NCBI GenBank assembly: GCA_937911935.1
Contig: CALDQH010000046.1
Coordinates: forward strand, 1-7,435
From: an uncultured Bacteroidales bacterium
GTDB taxonomy: Bacteria > Bacteroidota > Bacteroidia > Bacteroidales > Paludibacteraceae
Length of the DNA stretch: 7,435 nt
Direction of reading: 5' to 3'
The position numbers and the translations under genes are program-made. The notes under the pieces are model-generated. The model ran no database searches. It had not been told where the DNA came from and worked only from the letters and a program-made list of their open reading frames with translations. Shown piece after piece: positions 5,927 to 7,435 of this stretch (the stretch's first letter is position 1; each line of letters starts with the position of its first letter).

Positions 5927-7292
5927 AATTCAGCGTACAGTATTAGACATCTTATCTCAATTTAGTGCGTTTTTGTGGGGAGTCCCTATGGTAGTCCTAT
6001 TGTTTGGTACGCACTTGTTTTTAACTTTCCGTACGGGTGGCATACAACGTTACATAGGTAAGGCAATCAAATTGTCGTTAAAAGGTAGCTCTGCTGGGGG
6101 AGATATTAGCAATTTTAGTGCTTTGATGGTTGCGATGGCTGCTACCATTGGAACGGGAAACATTATCGGTGTAGGAACTGCCATTGCTTTGGGCGGTCCG
6201 GGTGCCGTTTTTTGGTGCTGGCTAACGGGTGTCTTTGGGGTGGCAACTAAGTATGCTGAGGCTCTACTTTCGGTAAAATACCGCTACAAAACTTCCGACG
6301 GAACCATGATAGGTGGCCCGATGGTGGTTATCGAAAAAGCCCTCAAAATGAAATGGCTGTCGGTGTTCTTTTGTATAGCGACGATTTGTGCTGCATTTGG
6401 CATCGGTAATATGACCCAAGCCAACTCGGTATCCACCTTGATGCAAGAAAACTTTGGGGTTTCTACTTACGTTACAGGTTTTATCATGGCAGCTTTAATC
6501 GGGTTGGTAACGATGGGAGGAATTAAGTGGCTCTCGCGCGTGTGCGAGGTGTTTGTTCCCATTATGGCTGTTATTTACATTATAGGCTGTGTGGCGATTC
6601 TGCTTTTAAATTATACTTGGATTGACGATGCCTTGTTGTTGATACTCAAATCCGCATTTAGTCTTGAGGCTGTTGGCGGTGGATTTGCAGGTGGCGGCAT
6701 TATGTTGGCAATGCGCTATGGTATTTCGCGCGGTTTATTCTCTAACGAGTCGGGTATGGGATCTGCTCCTATTGTTTCGGCTGCCGCCAAAACAGATAAT
6801 GCGGTAAAACAAGCGTTGGTGTCTTCGACGGCTACTTTTTGGGATACGGTTATTATTTGTGCTTTAACGGGTATCGTATTGGTTTCGAGTGTGTTAGCAT
6901 ATCCTGATATCGATTTTTCGGATGGAGCAATTCTTACCAGCATGGCATTTGGTAAACTACATGCATGGGGCAACGGCTTGCTTACAATTGCTTTGTTGTC
7001 TTTTGTTTTTTCAACCATATTGGGCTGGTCTTACTATGCTGAACGATGCGTTGAACACTTAGGCGGAAAGAAAATACTGCTTGCTTTTCGTATTATTTGG
7101 TCGGTGGCAGTGTTTATAGGATGCGTGGCTAAATTGGATTTGGTTTGGGTGTTTTCCGATTGTGCTAATGCGCTCATGGCGGTGCCAAACCTGGTGTCTT
7201 TGTTGCTTCTTAGCGGTATCGTAGCGTCGGAAACCAAAAAATACCTTTCGGACGACCGTATCAACGAGTACGATCCTACTATTGAACATTAA
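5919..7292 (+). CDS. AGCS-family sodium:alanine/glycine symporter
   Basis: A 457-residue inner-membrane protein with about ten or eleven hydrophobic segments, for example near residues 16-37, 66-91, 93-118, 146-164, 182-204, 211-231, 302-327, 352-373, 388-404 and 416-436. AGCS (DagA-type) features are clear: ATIGTGNIIGVGTAI at 75-89, ALGGPGAVFWCWLTG at 90-104, a central GGGFAGGG at 253-260, RGLFSNESGMGSAP at 271-284, and LGWSYYAERC at 368-377. The family imports alanine or glycine coupled to sodium, and its length is normal. The ATG overlaps the last 8 nt of lptB (ATGAGTGA), which implies translational coupling. It has no evident functional tie to LPS export. The amino acid transported cannot be told from the sequence. 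The stop codon lies inside a perfect hairpin. Confidence 0.93.
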   Translation: MSEIQRTVLDILSQFSAFLWGVPMVVLLFGTHLFLTFRTGGIQRYIGKAIKLSLKGSSAGGDISNFSALMVAMAATIGTGNIIGVGTAIALGGPGAVFWCWLTGVFGVATKYAEALLSVKYRYKTSDGTMIGGPMVVIEKALKMKWLSVFFCIATICAAFGIGNMTQANSVSTLMQENFGVSTYVTGFIMAALIGLVTMGGIKWLSRVCEVFVPIMAVIYIIGCVAILLLNYTWIDDALLLILKSAFSLEAVGGGFAGGGIMLAMRYGISRGLFSNESGMGSAPIVSAAAKTDNAVKQALVSSTATFWDTVIICALTGIVLVSSVLAYPDIDFSDGAILTSMAFGKLHAWGNGLLTIALLSFVFSTILGWSYYAERCVEHLGGKKILLAFRIIWSVAVFIGCVAKLDLVWVFSDCANALMAVPNLVSLLLLSGIVASETKKYLSDDRINEYDPTIEH

Positions 7293-7312
7293 TTCGGGCA
7301 AGCCCGAATTAA
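7289..7312. terminator. Perfect hairpin over the symporter stop codon, possible terminator
   Basis: Arms TTAATTCGGGC (7289-7299) and GCCCGAATTAA (7302-7312) are exactly complementary over 11 bp, with only AA between them. The 5' arm contains the TAA stop of the symporter gene. No T tract follows on either strand, so it is not a textbook intrinsic terminator. Its place at the end of a three-gene run suggests termination or 3'-end stabilisation. ATTCGGGC recurs at 7349-7356 and could pair with the 3' arm in an alternative fold. Confidence 0.5.
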
Positions 7313-7338
7313 GTCGCAAGTTGCAAGTCACAAGTCGC
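7311..7338. repeat. Four-copy 7-bp tandem repeat
   Basis: Four consecutive heptamers, AAGTCGC, AAGTTGC, AAGTCAC and AAGTCGC, lie directly after the hairpin. Copies 1 and 4 are identical and the middle two differ from them by one base each. The array is non-coding as far as can be seen and could vary in copy number between strains. Confidence 0.7.
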
Positions 7339-7369
7339 TTCTCCGATTATTCGGGCTACGCCCTCATGA

Positions 7370-7434
7370 ATTTTAGTGCAAGGTGAATGCAGAAACCATG
7401 TTTACATGGGTTATGCTGAACCGATGCCTAAAAT
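7370..7434. repeat. 65-nt imperfect palindrome, possible REP- or MITE-like element
   Basis: The ends ATTTTAG (7370-7376) and CTAAAAT (7428-7434) are exact inverted repeats. Between them further segments pair in register: GCA/TGC, GGT/ACC, GCA/TGC, and an inner stem at 7389-7400 with 7405-7416 (10 of 12 positions paired, loop TTTA). About 23 base pairs form in all, with small internal loops. No reading frame is evident. The design resembles short palindromic repeats, but the window holds a single copy, so its repeat status is inferred from shape only. Confidence 0.4.
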
Positions 7435-7435
7435 C

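Noticed and set aside
6716..7331. Minus-strand open frames within and after the symporter gene
   Set aside because: They are shadows of the membrane-protein coding sequence, without motifs or upstream signals.
1..7435. CRISPR array
   Set aside because: No regularly spaced repeats of 20-40 nt were seen; the only tandem array is the 7-bp repeat at 7311-7338.

Overview
The window looks like a chromosomal segment of a Bacteroidota bacterium, probably of the order Bacteroidales. The evidence is promoter boxes of the TAnnTTTG type upstream of two units, moderate to low GC, weak Shine-Dalgarno signals, and proteins that read like Bacteroidota family members. No species can be named from sequence alone.

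The left half (about 1-3800) is an accessory island in decay. On the minus strand lie, in transcription order, the 5'-truncated C-terminal part of an Eco57I-type restriction-modification methylase (2384 to about 2908), an intact two-gene unit of an AAA/ABC-type ATPase and an RloB-domain protein (2279-1005 and 1001-279), and a short N-terminal remnant that resembles a T5orf172/GIY-YIG-type start (about 234-70). On the plus strand is a broken large serine recombinase (about 2909-3796). It lacks its catalytic domain and carries an in-frame stop. The methylase and recombinase remnants meet head to head near 2890-2915, and both have lost their 5' ends. Only the ATPase/RloB pair is complete, and it has its own well-formed promoter. 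It matches the known pairing of RloB with an AAA ATPase linked to R-M loci, also seen as the lactococcal AbiL phage-abortive pair.

The border of the island is a tRNA-Leu(CAA) gene (3844-3927, minus) whose 3' end and terminator face the island, the classical layout for insertion at a tRNA 3' end.

The right half (4084-7292, plus) is ordinary core sequence. It is a tight co-directional run of mannose-1-phosphate guanylyltransferase (manC), the LptB ATPase of the lipopolysaccharide export machine, and an AGCS-family sodium:alanine/glycine symporter. Gaps are 4 nt and then an 8-nt overlap, so a single transcript is likely. The first two genes share an envelope theme: GDP-mannose for surface glycans and LPS transport. 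The symporter is a metabolic passenger.

The tail (7289-7435) is intergenic and rich in structure: a perfect hairpin over the last stop codon, a four-copy 7-bp tandem repeat, and a 65-nt imperfect palindrome.
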